Source of the DNA: Acephala macrosclerotiorum
Taxonomy: Eukaryota > Ascomycota > Leotiomycetes > Helotiales > Mollisiaceae
Assembly (NCBI GenBank): GCA_014904845.1
Contig: MU119237.1
Location: 285,654 to 349,653, forward strand
Length of the DNA: 64,000 nt
Direction of reading: 5' to 3'
A program made the position numbers and the translations under genes. The notes beneath the pieces are model-generated. The model was not told the DNA's origin and did no database searches. It was given only the letters and a program-made list of their open reading frames with translations. Shown piece by piece: positions 44,403-54,306 of this stretch; the first letter of the stretch is position 1, and each line of letters opens with the position of its first letter.

Positions 44403-45568
44403 AGGTGAAGCTGGGATCTGTCCTTACAATTGTAAGATTTGGGCATGGGTGTGCATAAGAGCATTCAATATGTCAACTCACTAATGCAATAAATGGAAAG
44501 TACCCGTCATAATCAGCGGCCACGTCCAGACAGAGTTGGAAGCTAAAAGCAAGCGTGTTCCAAGAAAATAGACTGCGTTTGAGCAGCAGCACAACCAAGA
44601 AAGGCTCTAAAACACGTACACTGTGGCTAGTTGGTTTTCATTTAGCCCTATATAAAGTGATGTGTTCAGGGCTTGAATCCAGCTCCCTAGTGCGGTACGG
44701 GCACCCGTGGTAGGATTGCAGTATTGGTGCTAGTCTGTGCATGTGATTCCATAGAGAGGGGCGTTTGAGGTCTAAATATCGTAGCTTGAGTCATCGACGT
44801 CGACAATGGGCGGGAAACCAGAGGTTGTTAACAGGTGCGGGGTATTCCACCGGGTTTGGCGTAAGGGTGAAGGGGCGTATCGGTGTCAGGGCGGCTTAGT
44901 TGTGGGATGGGAGTTCACGGGGGGGAACCATTGTTGATTGGGTCTTAATAGATTTCCTTTAGATTTTCATTCGTTCGTTCCGGAAGAAATGGGATGCTTA
45001 CCCTAAGCGGTATTTATAGGCTCGGCTTTAATACCGAATCGCAGGAATTGTTTAAAATCGCGATTCTTTATTTGTTTTGATTTGAAATTATATTAATTTT
45101 TATTTTATTATTGTTTACAAATTTTAAACTTAATATTAATATATATTAATAATAAAAATCGCAATTTTAAACGATTTTTATAATTTAATACTAAAATCGA
45201 ATTTTGATTAACGTTATATTTCGATTATTATACTTAGTTCCGTATAATATTTAATTCCACCGACTATAAGCGAAGCGAGCTAAGGAGGTTAACCGGCTAA
45301 TTACCTCAGTTTTTAAAGACTTGGAATCAGCGGCACCAATCTATACGCGTGAGGCAGAATTCATTTTGGGATACTGAGTACAGAAGACTTTCGCAGCCAG
45401 CGCTACTCCAGTGGTTCAACACTCACACCGAAGGAATATGGAATGGCTGGGTAGTTCATGAAGCACGACATCATTACGAACTTGAAATCATACTAAGTCA
45501 ACGTTGTGCAGCAGAGCTGTCTTTTGCTCTCAAGTTTCATTCCCTACTGATCGCTGCATCTCCTTCGC
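44403..45568. other. intergenic with AT-rich core (about 45040-45260)
   Basis: GC-normal flanks enclose about 220 bp of strongly AT-biased DNA with TTAAAATCGCGATT-like words, probably an eroded repeat fragment. No gene or clear inverted ends found. Confidence 0.45.
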
Positions 45569-47017
45569 TCAATTATTCAGCCTCTCGTGTAAAGCCTTTA
45601 TAGCATTGTTGCACAGCTCATGCACGTTCTAAATGAGATTAGTATCTGATTTAATCAGGAGCAGGGGAAACGGGGGGTCAAACTACTGTCCGAACCGGGC
45701 AGAGGAAAGAGACATTTAACTTACCATCGCCTCAATATAAAAGTTGGCCGCCGTAATCTCCTGCGCAATCAGATCGAAGTCATTTCCTACATCCTTGATG
45801 TTCCACTCATAAAGATCACCCTGCCTTCTGCTATGCTGCACAAGCCACTGCGTTCTCTGTCTCCTCTCAGCACTATACGTCTCGAACGCCGCTTCAATCG
45901 TCCCCGGTGCCCCCGTCACGGCCGGATCCGCCAGAATCGTTGCGAATACAGCAGCATCCTCAATGCAGAAGCCCGCTCCAGATCCATGATGTGGCGAGGT
46001 GGCATGGGCTGCATCACCGACTACGCATATTTTGCCTTTGCTGAAAGTCTTCAGGGGGTTCTTCCCTAGGTCGAAAATACCCCAGATGTCTAGATCGGGC
46101 TTAATGAGTTCGAGGAGTTTCATAACGTTTGGACCGAATCCCTGAAAGTCTCTGATGGCTTCTTCGCGTTTGGCGGGGAGGGTGGTCTTTGAGTAGTCTG
46201 GCCAATCGTTGGGGGTTGTAACGAAGGCGACGAGATTGAGGACTTCTCCGTGGTTTACCGGGAATGTGAGTACGTGTCTGCCTGTTCCCATCTAAGGTTG
46301 AATACATCAGTATTTGGTCGAGACTGGGTCCCTGGCAAGGGTTGTACTTACCCACATGACAGCGTTCTTCGCCCTCTCCTCTCCGACAGCGGCCACAGCA
46401 TCCTTCATGTCCATCAAACCCCTATAAGCGTACTTATGGGTATAGACATGATCCTTCATTGGGTTCTCGGGACCAACAATGATGTGTCTGACTCGACTTT
46501 TAATTCCATCACACCCAATAACAGCATCAGCAACAGCCGTACTCCCATCCTTGAACCTCATCTCCAACTTCCCTCCCTCAACCTCCTCAATTTCTTCCAA
46601 CCTCTTCCCAAAATGCGCCAGATGATGCCCATCAACAAGCTTAACCATCTCATCTAAAAACGCAGCACGATGAACCCCATTCATACCAACACTACTCGTG
46701 ATCGAAAATTCAGCCTCCTGATGACCAATCTCTTGATCCTTCTTCATTCCATCCAAAAAGTCGAACCATACTTTCTGCTTACTCTCCCACTGATTTCCTG
46801 TAACGACGTTTTCGAAGGCTTCGTAGACGCCTTTGTCGCAGATTTGCATGGCTTCAACGGCATTTCGAGTGAATGCTACGCCAGCTCCGATTTCGCCGAA
46901 GTGGGCGGCGGCTTCGTAGATGGCGACGTTGATGTTGCGTTTGTGGAGGGCGATGCCGAGACTGAGTCCTGCGATACCACCACCTATGATGGCGTAGGTT
47001 GGTTTACTTGAAGCCAT
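45569..47017 (-). CDS. FAD-dependent monooxygenase, salicylate hydroxylase-like
   Basis: Exons 46352-47017, 45725-46291 and 45569-45628 (introns 60 and 96 nt) give 430 aa; the last exon ends HELCNNAIKALHERLNN. The enzyme class hydroxylates aromatic rings with NAD(P)H and O2. The dinucleotide fold is YAIIGGGIAGLSLGIALHKR (GxGxxG), the DG motif is VIGCDGIKSRVRH, and the second FAD motif is ICVVGDAAHATSPHHGSGAG. GAGVAFTRNAVEAM and MGTGRHVLTFPV also fit. It is soluble, with no signal peptide. Substrate is unknown; salicylate-type or secondary-metabolite phenols are common in the family. No defect seen. Confidence 0.92.
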
Positions 47018-47887
47018 GGTTTAGGTTTTGCTATGATGGGTTTGAGGAAAAGAGTTGAAGTGGATGAAAGACAGATGCGGTGGATGTGGAAGTCTGATGG
47101 TGCAAGTATCAAGGCAAGAGCTCTCTTCTTATATGTTTAAATTGTATTCGGATTGTTACCGATGCATGCCATTGCAGACATACCTACACAAGTCATACTG
47201 TTCGATGATCTCATCACAGACCCGCAAATTTTCTAGAGTTTTGGCTGTCCCAGCCTATGGCTTACACTAGAAGGGTTCGGCATCGGGGAGTTAAGCATGT
47301 GGAAACGCTAAATGCGGGCACTTGCAGAGCTTAGAATCCATGCATGTCGGGGGCCAACTCGGCAAACCGGCCTATGATATGGATCCGAAGAGGGGCTGTG
47401 ACACTATATGCTCAAAGTCTTGCAGCCTACGCCGATTACCCGAAATCTGCATACACCCCACCTTGAGTACTAAGCATATTGCATAGGAAAAGAGGAGTAA
47501 TTGAATGTGCCACATGCAGGTTAGCAGGGGATGAAATGCTTGATTTCGTAGATGGGGTTTCCGGGGCGGCTCTCTGTAAACAGGTCAATTACTAATATTA
47601 TTTCGTTTTCTTCGTTTTTTATTATTAATGTTTTTAATTTTTTTTTAATATATTTAATTAAATATCGATTTATATAAATAATTTAAATTAATTAAAATAT
47701 ATTAATAAATGTTTTTATTAAAAAAAAAATTTATTTAATTAAACAAGCAAATTAAACATTGTAATATTATTCTTTTTGCCTTTTCAATTAACAAAATTAT
47801 AGACTTCTAGGAATTCTAAATAATGTAGGTTTTCCGTTTCGGCGAATACGATAAAGCGACTGCTTCCAAGTTCAGCGAGCTTGAGAC
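47018..47887. other. intergenic with AT-rich block (about 47590-47780)
   Basis: The first 550 bp are the promoter side of the monooxygenase. The rest is a short A/T block ending next to the stop of the 2EXR gene. No inverted ends or coding remnants recognised. Confidence 0.45.
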
Positions 47888-48654
47888 CTAGATACAGATG
47901 TTTGGTCCCTGGGTCCATCCTCTGAATTCCAGTCCGTGGCCAGGAACACGGCCCCCAGAGCAGATCCGTACATTGAGGTGGAAGCCCACCTTCTGTACCC
48001 TCTCCAAGTCTGCCTTGTCGATCAATCGAGGAAACTGGTTGAAGCAGCCCCACTCTCCCTCTACGTTTTCGTTCCAGTCGCCCCTGAAATAAAGGATATC
48101 TCGTTCGAAGTTGAAGTATACCCTTGGTGGCAATGTGCTGACGACTTGGAACCTCAGATCTTCCCAATCATCGCTCCCTGGAACCCTCGATAGGTAGTCA
48201 TAGCTGAAGCCGCCGAAGGATAAAGTGTAGTGCTTCATTGCCACCGCGCGGGATTCATGACACACATGAAGAATAGGAGGTACTTGTGCTCTTAGTCCCC
48301 CATCGGTAACAGCGTGGACTGCCACCACTCGGCCTTCAATGGTCGATACAAGTTCCCAGATTGCAATTCGGAGCTCCACTGGAAGTCTGTCAAAATAGGC
48401 TTCGGAGAGATTGACCTGCTCGATCCGTTTGCTTTGCCTTGGCGTTACTGGAGGTTGGCTTGCTCGTTGATGTCTCGAAAGTCTGATCTGACTAGAGGGG
48501 AGGAAATTTGATCCATCATTGCGTCTTTCAAAACACGCTGGAAAATGCTGACTGTGTTTGTTAGAGTCTAGTCGAAAGAAAGATAGTAGTCAAGCAAGTC
48601 CACATACGATTTCCTAGCGACGATACCTCTTGCTGATGATTTGGTTCTCATCAT
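47888..48654 (-). CDS. 2EXR-domain protein, 225 aa
   Basis: Exons 48627-48654 and 47888-48537 with an 89-nt intron (GTATCG...TTCCAG) give 225 aa from MMRTKSSAR. The 2EXR block reads FDRLPVELRIAIWELVSTIE, with GRVVAVHAVTDGG, VPPILHVCHESRAVAMKHY and PRVYFNFERDILYF. 2EXR proteins are common in fungi and have no known biochemical role. The N-terminus RQSKRIEQVNLSEAYF matches a similar stretch of the gene at 60686-61270, so the two are paralogues. The start and first intron are my best fit; the 2EXR part is sure. Confidence 0.75.
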
Positions 48655-48902
48655 ACCAGGAATTTCAGTAGATTGAGATCCGCAAAGATGTAAGTATGAT
48701 AGTTCCAATTTTGATCTTCGACTAGATGAGGGGTAGCGTGATAAACACGTGATGATGCTTAAAATAGGCACAGGCTGATAACAGTACTAAAGCTAGCAAT
48801 CCATATGATGCCAGTCCCACTAATCTTGTGGCACCGAGGATGACGTCCTTATCAGGCTCCCTAGCTCACGCCAAAAGCCTGACTGTGAGGCTTGAGAAGA
48901 TC
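48655..48902. other. upstream of 2EXR gene, nothing recognised
   Basis: Promoter-side sequence between the 2EXR start and the MITE at 48903. Confidence 0.4.
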
Positions 48903-49061
48903 ACTCCCTACAGGCCATAATAAATGTTAATAAGCGCAGGCCAGTATTTAACTAGATATAGCAAAATACTATAATCGTGGAGAGAGGATTGGTCTCACCA
49001 CCCCTTGGCAACACGGCCACAATCACCTCACGATTAACATTTATTTCGGCCTGTGGGTAGT
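48903..49061. mobile_element. 159-bp MITE with ~29-bp imperfect inverted repeats
   Basis: The left end ACTCCCTACAGGCCATAATA continues to 48931. It pairs with the reverse complement of 49033-49061, which reads ACTACCCACAGGCCGAAATA and then the same AAATGTTAAT. Four or so mismatches are present. No clear target duplication. It has no coding capacity and differs in end sequence from the MITE at 35743. Confidence 0.75.
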
Positions 49062-49287
49062 ATATAGGACGGATTAATTGGGTGTGGGAGCTTGGTGGGT
49101 GAGTGGACCAGAGCACAGCCTCAAGCTAGAGCACGGCTGGTGCTGCGATTCGTTGAAGGTTGAACATGGCAGAAAAGTTTATCATTAAGGTACATTAGGG
49201 CTTGGATTCCAACCAGAACTTATTATCTCCTCACTGAGCCCTACACGGGTGAGACGAAGCGGAGGGACAAAAGCTATAGCTATATAT

Positions 49288-51789
49288 TCACTGACTCTTC
49301 TTCGTTTGCGGTCCCTGTCTAATTATTCCAACCCCCACGCTCACACTCTTCTGACGGTCTCTCCGTCTTCTCAGGATTCCATCGTCAATTCCTGTATCTA
49401 GAAGAGCAGCGGTCCTTGTTTTGTCGTCCAGGCTCTTGTGATCTGTTCCATCTGTGACCCTTTGGGGCGTGGCAATCTTCGTAGCCCCTGCGAACTCTTC
49501 GGTAGCTCCTCCGCCGAGCGTCTCATCCAAATAGCGTTTACGGGTCCGAAATTGTTCTCTACGCTCCTGGAGAAGACCTGGCCATTCCATTTGAGCGAGT
49601 CCATACCTAACAAAGAATCTGACGCTGAAATAGAGTTGTTCAGACAGGATGATACAAAACAGAAAACCCGACGAGTTGATCCTCCGCAGGCCAACTTCTG
49701 CTTCTAACTCATCGCCTGAGAACAGGAAGATCAGCGCTGCGGTGGTAATACTCCCCAACCACGTCAAAAAGCCGAGGTTCTCCAGCCAAGGACCGATGGT
49801 GTCAGAACGCAAGGGTATAGGGCGTCGCATTTCAAAACAGATTTTGACTGCGTCGGATCGAAGTTCGACCCAGTTGTTGATCAGGAAGCAGAGCGGTGTC
49901 AGAGGCCAGACAACGGAAAAAGTGATAAGATAGCCAAACTGCATTTTCCACGTCAGTGGCATTTCTGAGAGGAGATTGACTCGACCAACCTGCATGCACA
50001 TCTCTCTCAGATCAACATTCACATTATAATCATCCAAGTCAGCCTCATTCCTCACTCGCGCCAAGAAAGCTGCTTCTTCTGGCGGGTCATTCGCACAAAG
50101 TCCGAATTTTCCAGCCCCAGGTCTCGTGGCGCGCTCACCTTGCACATGCTTCATCCAGCGGAACCACTGGTGCCTTAGATAAGGCACCACTACTTCCAAC
50201 AACAGATCCATAATCTGCGCCGTAATGCCGAAGTGTATAACTTCTCTCCTCAGCCTGGCGGGATCGATGTGAAACGGCATCTCCCGCTTGGTTGGTTTAC
50301 TCGGATCATCTGCGAACAGCTGCACACTTGACCTTAGGATATCAAGGTAAGGGGCGACGAGATGGCCGAACGGGGTGTAGGCAAAGGCGGTGAGGAAGAC
50401 GGGGATGTATGCGGTGATGAGATTGAAAACGAAGACTTTCCGGATCATAGCCGCTTCGTAGGAATCTGCAGTCTGGTAGTTCTCGTAGCGTGTGAGTTTG
50501 TCCGCGACTCTAGTTAGAATTGCTGTCAGGGTTGGTTCGAGGGTGGCGAGGAGGCCTGTCGGGACATAAACCTGATATTATGAGCATTGAACCTTGAATC
50601 GACTTATTCGGGGTAAGATGGTAAGATTACCAGAATTCTCTTGAAAGGTCCGTCGTAGACCTCCGAGATAAAGATTTCAATTCCAAAGCAGATGGCGATA
50701 AGGCCGCCAAGTGCAGTGCTTGCCACTGGAGCAAATGGAATCTGTAATGCCTGCCTTCCCAGCCTCTTACACGAAGGGAAAGTCTGCAACATCTCTCCCG
50801 TGACAGGATCTATGGTCTGCTTCTCAGGTTTGAATTCCGGTCTTGCGTGCTGGATCGAGGATACGCCGCGCACCCCCCACCGAATAGCAAGGTCGACTTC
50901 TTGCAGAATCCAGTATTCGACGAAAATCACGGACCAAAGACAGCTAATGATTGCGAATGTAGTCGAGAAGGACAGAAAGAACAAGTACGCGAGTGTGTCG
51001 ATGACTGCTGGAAATAGGAGAAAGCTAAAATAGAACTGGAGAAATGCGAAATAAAACGCGATCTACGTCTCAAATTAGTATATCATGGGCTCTATATATC
51101 CTGCAGATGTTGTGGAGTCTTGCCTTCTCTCCATAATGATCCCGGATCTTCGTCAACTCCTCGATACTCAGAAAGTACCTCGTACTCCAATGCTTCAGCC
51201 ATTCCTTATTGAAGTCATGATCGTGCAAGGGGAAAATCGCATCCACTTCTCGCCAGTCTCCTTCATTACAAGTGATACCCGCTCCGCCTTCGCTGCCTGA
51301 ATTGGTAATGAGGAGATGGGTGATTCGAAGGCGTTCGGCTTCGGTTAAAGACGCTGGATTGAGCCTCCCTTGGGCGTCTTTCACAGGAGCTGTCTGGCAG
51401 ACTCCATACAACCAATCCTTGACCCTAAAGAGAAGAATCAGCACAGATTTCCTACCATAAGCGCACAGAGCAGCAAACTTATACGTACCTGGAGTGATAC
51501 ACAGCGTTAAGGAGGTCCTTCTCCGACGCGATCTTCACAAAGAGAAGGATCGAGCAATTGTCTCCATCTCAAGCTTCTACGCTCAAGCCCGCAGCATACA
51601 GACAGTCCACCAGCTTTTCGAATTGGGCTTCAGATTTCGCTCCACCTATGTAGGACAGCCAGAGTTTGTGCCGAGTCGTAGCTGGATCCAATGATCCGTC
51701 AAATCTCTAGAGCCAAGCTTACATGCATTCTCGAACCGAAATCTAATAACAAAGTCAGCATCGATCCTTTTGCCTGTGGCCGAGGTCAT
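49288..51789 (-). pseudogene. anoctamin/Ist2-like membrane protein with one in-frame TGA
   Basis: Six exons (51723-51789, 51489-51645, 51124-51424, 50631-51062, 49990-50571, 49288-49938) keep one frame of 730 codons. Fungal anoctamins tether ER to plasma membrane or scramble lipids. Blocks seen: VKDWLYGV, IAFYFAFLQFYFSFLLFPA, WSVIFVEYWILQEVDLAIRW, VYVPTGLLATLEP, FVFNLITAYIPVFLTAFAYT, QFGYLITFSVVWPLTPLCFL and INNWVELRSDAVKICFEMRR. A TGA at 51569-51571 lies in exon 2 between AAGLSVEA and DGDNCSILLFVK, where Arg would fit, so CGA to TGA is the simplest change. Everything else looks intact, including a GC-AG intron (51063-51123) and a 51-nt stop-free intron (49939-49989). Alternatives are a sequencing error or an unseen splice. 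The start is 138 bp from the transposon at 51927. Confidence 0.72.
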
Positions 51790-51926
51790 GCCGGTCGATT
51801 GGCTTCAAGGCAGCGGGGATGCAAAGCCGTCGTGATATTTCTCGTTGTCTTATCGCAGTTGGAAATATGAGATGTGACGCGACGCGAGCATCCTCCTGAC
51901 AAAGCGCGAGGCGGTCTCGACCGCTA

Positions 51927-54128
51927 ACCGATTTCCCGTTAGCGAGCACTACCCTGTCAAAAGCACCCCCATTCATAAAACCACTACTATACTTCAAAAC
52001 CTTGTAAAATCACAACCACTTTATCAATTGATTTGAAACTTGGAATAGAGATTCATTACTAGTCTATAAACAATCGCGCAAAGTTATTTTCTATGCTCAA
52101 ACTTTTTTAGTAGTTTGATTGTGCGCTTATTGCGTTTTATTTGTTTCGGCTTTGGATCCGGCGCGACAACTTTTAGAACAATTACTAAGCTCTGCATAAC
52201 TTTTAATTGCTTTTTTGAGAGCTAGAAAGAGATATACTAATCTTTGAAGTCTTTAAAACAAGTGTTTGAAGCTCAATTGTCTTCTGTTTTGACTTGGCAA
52301 GAGCCTTCTTTGGCGGGGCAAATAAAGCAGAAGTAGCCTTTGCCAATTTCTTCTGCAATTGCTTCTCTGTTTGACGAGCAACTTGTTCATTTTTCTTTTA
52401 ATCGTTTTCCACTTTTTTAGCTGCTTTTACAGCCTTTTTAGCCTTTTTGATTTCTTTATTCAACTGAGCTTGGACCTTCAATTCAACCTAGTAAATCACA
52501 ACTTTAATTACTTTCGATAATAACTATACTTCTATTCTATTACTTTTTTCACTTTTCAAATTCAGTTTTTTACTCTTCTTACGCTTTTTTTGCTCTATAA
52601 TAATAGTATTGCGAAGGCCTCGATTCTTATATTGTAAAATAGAAATCTTAGAAAAACTTTTCAATATAATCTCAAATATATCGTCAATAGTCTCTTTTTT
52701 CTCAGTACTAGTTTTTTTACTAAACTCGATTTTCATATAACGAATGTCCTTAGCACTTTTAGAGGATCGTAGAAAAGAGATTAGCGCAGTAGAAACTATT
52801 GTAAATATAGTAATTTGATTAACAACTTTGAAATGATCTATAAATCAAATTCTAGACTTCTCGAACGTATATTGAATATTCTCACATGTAAAAAACTTCT
52901 TTTAAACACTCTTAAAAAGTGAGTAAAAGAAACGTTTAAACATTGAGATTAGGTCTCCGCTATCGGATATAAGTTTTTCCAGTTCTTAAGAGTATACTAT
53001 AGAGAGTAGCTAAAATAAACTCACATCCAAAAATTGAAGTCTATACGTTGTATGAAATAATAGAATCATAAGAATAATTCTATGAGTATCGTATCAATTG
53101 ATAAACTCTATATTAATATGTAAAAAATGTTTATCAATCAAAAGAAATCGTTTAATTCTCGAATTGATAGATTTAGTGAAGCGTTCGAAGACTTACTGTA
53201 ATTAGACTAATCCAAGCTTCTTATTACTCTATTCATTGTTCGAGCTAACAAAAAAAATTCTATTCTTTAAACGTACATTTTGCATTCAAGTATCTTATAG
53301 ATCGCCTGATTTACTTTTGTATATAAGAAGTAAAAGTATAGCTCGATCAATAGTAGACACGCACGCGAGTAATAATATGAACTCTCTATTTCTATTTTAC
53401 TTGTTTTTAGTAATGCGATCAAATTTGAATACTTCTAAAGTCATAATCCTTTTTATCGTACGTACTATACTAATAAAGAATCTTTTCTCGTCGAAATTGT
53501 AGAAATTATCGGCCGTAATACTATATTTTTCGATGATTTGAAATAATTAGATATTTCGAACATATTAACTAATAAAACACTAAATAGATTAAAACAAAAA
53601 TAAATAAAAACTTTACTAGTATAAAGAATATTATAAACATCTCCACTTGCTCTGCAAAAAAGCGCAAATTGTTAATATTCCGTAAATAAGCACTTTTAAG
53701 TCTAAGCTTATAACGTTGCACAAAACCGCTAGTTCAGTTTTTTTCGATCGATCGCCCTTTTATTTCTTCTGCGAAATTCTTAACTATTTGACTAGTAAAA
53801 AGCATCTCTCGGTTCGTAAACTTATTGATCTGAGCAACTAAAAGCTCTTCTTGACTGTTAGTAAGAGCTTAGTAGTAAAATGATTAAACTTCCCGCCGAG
53901 TCTTAGTACGGCCATTCAACCTTCTAATGACAGCTGTGTAGTGAACTTTGAACTCTTTGTCTACTTCCTTAGCACTACTGAACCTCCCGCTTCTGATTGC
54001 CTCCACTGCGGAGATCACAAGTGCTGATTTGTTCGCTCTAGCCATAGTTGAAGTGATGATAGTAGAGTAATTTTTTAAAATTTTTTTGGTGTTTTTGCCA
54101 GGGTAGTGCATTGTCACGGGATCTCGGT
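51927..54128 (-). mobile_element. pogo/Fot1-like transposon copy B, near full length
   Basis: The inverted ends are ACCGATTTCCCGTTAGCGAG at the left and, read inward, ACCGAGATCCCGTGACAATG at the right. Both continue with GCACTACCCTG(T/G)CAAAA(G/A)CACC. TA flanks each side (51925-51926, 54129-54130). The 2.2 kb size fits a pogo/Fot1 element with a single transposase, here on the minus strand. It is in the opposite orientation to copy A. The centre is AT-rich, but the transposase start region is well preserved. Confidence 0.9.
52500..54045 (-). pseudogene. pogo/Fot1-type transposase, nonsense-riddled
   Basis: From the ATG at 54043-54045 it reads MARANKSALVISAVEAIRSG, then VHYTAVIRRLNGRTKTRR (Psq-like helix-turn-helix). 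Further pieces after stops are LTNSQEELLVAQINKFTNRE, IVKNFAEEIKGRSIEKN and KLRLKSAYLRNINNLRF, the CENP-B-type DNA-binding part. A TGA follows SIEKN where the family has Trp. Towards 52524 only a Lys-rich tail is left. The DDE catalytic residues cannot be traced. Decay fits C-to-T and G-to-A change. Confidence 0.82.
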
Positions 54129-54306
54129 TACAGCCAATTTTAGCGGCGTCAGCTAAACTCGGCGGTCAGGCTGGAGTACTGAGACGATACCTGACTTCCC
54201 ACCTCCACGACTCTTCTTCTGACTTACAACTACAGCGTCTCACCCGAATTCGCAATTCCCCTTTCCCGCCAAGTGTTCCCGTCCCCTCGCTCGCTTGAGT
54301 AGCATC

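Noticed and set aside
12841..47017. A single large secondary-metabolite cluster (oxidase, methyltransferase, P450, monooxygenase, permease, regulator)
   Set aside because: No backbone enzyme is present, and housekeeping genes (SNO, SLC1) lie among them. The P450 and monooxygenase are 11-29 kb from the pair, so linkage is not convincing.
51755..51997. Minus-strand open frame across the left end of transposon B
   Set aside because: It runs from transposon DNA into the leader of the anoctamin gene in a frame different from the gene.
52524..52736. Lys-rich open frame as a separate protein
   Set aside because: It lies within transposon B at the expected transposase C-terminus and has the composition of RIP-eroded coding DNA.
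53236..53502. Open frame on the plus strand inside transposon B
   Set aside because: Antisense to the transposase remnant, with A/T-driven composition.
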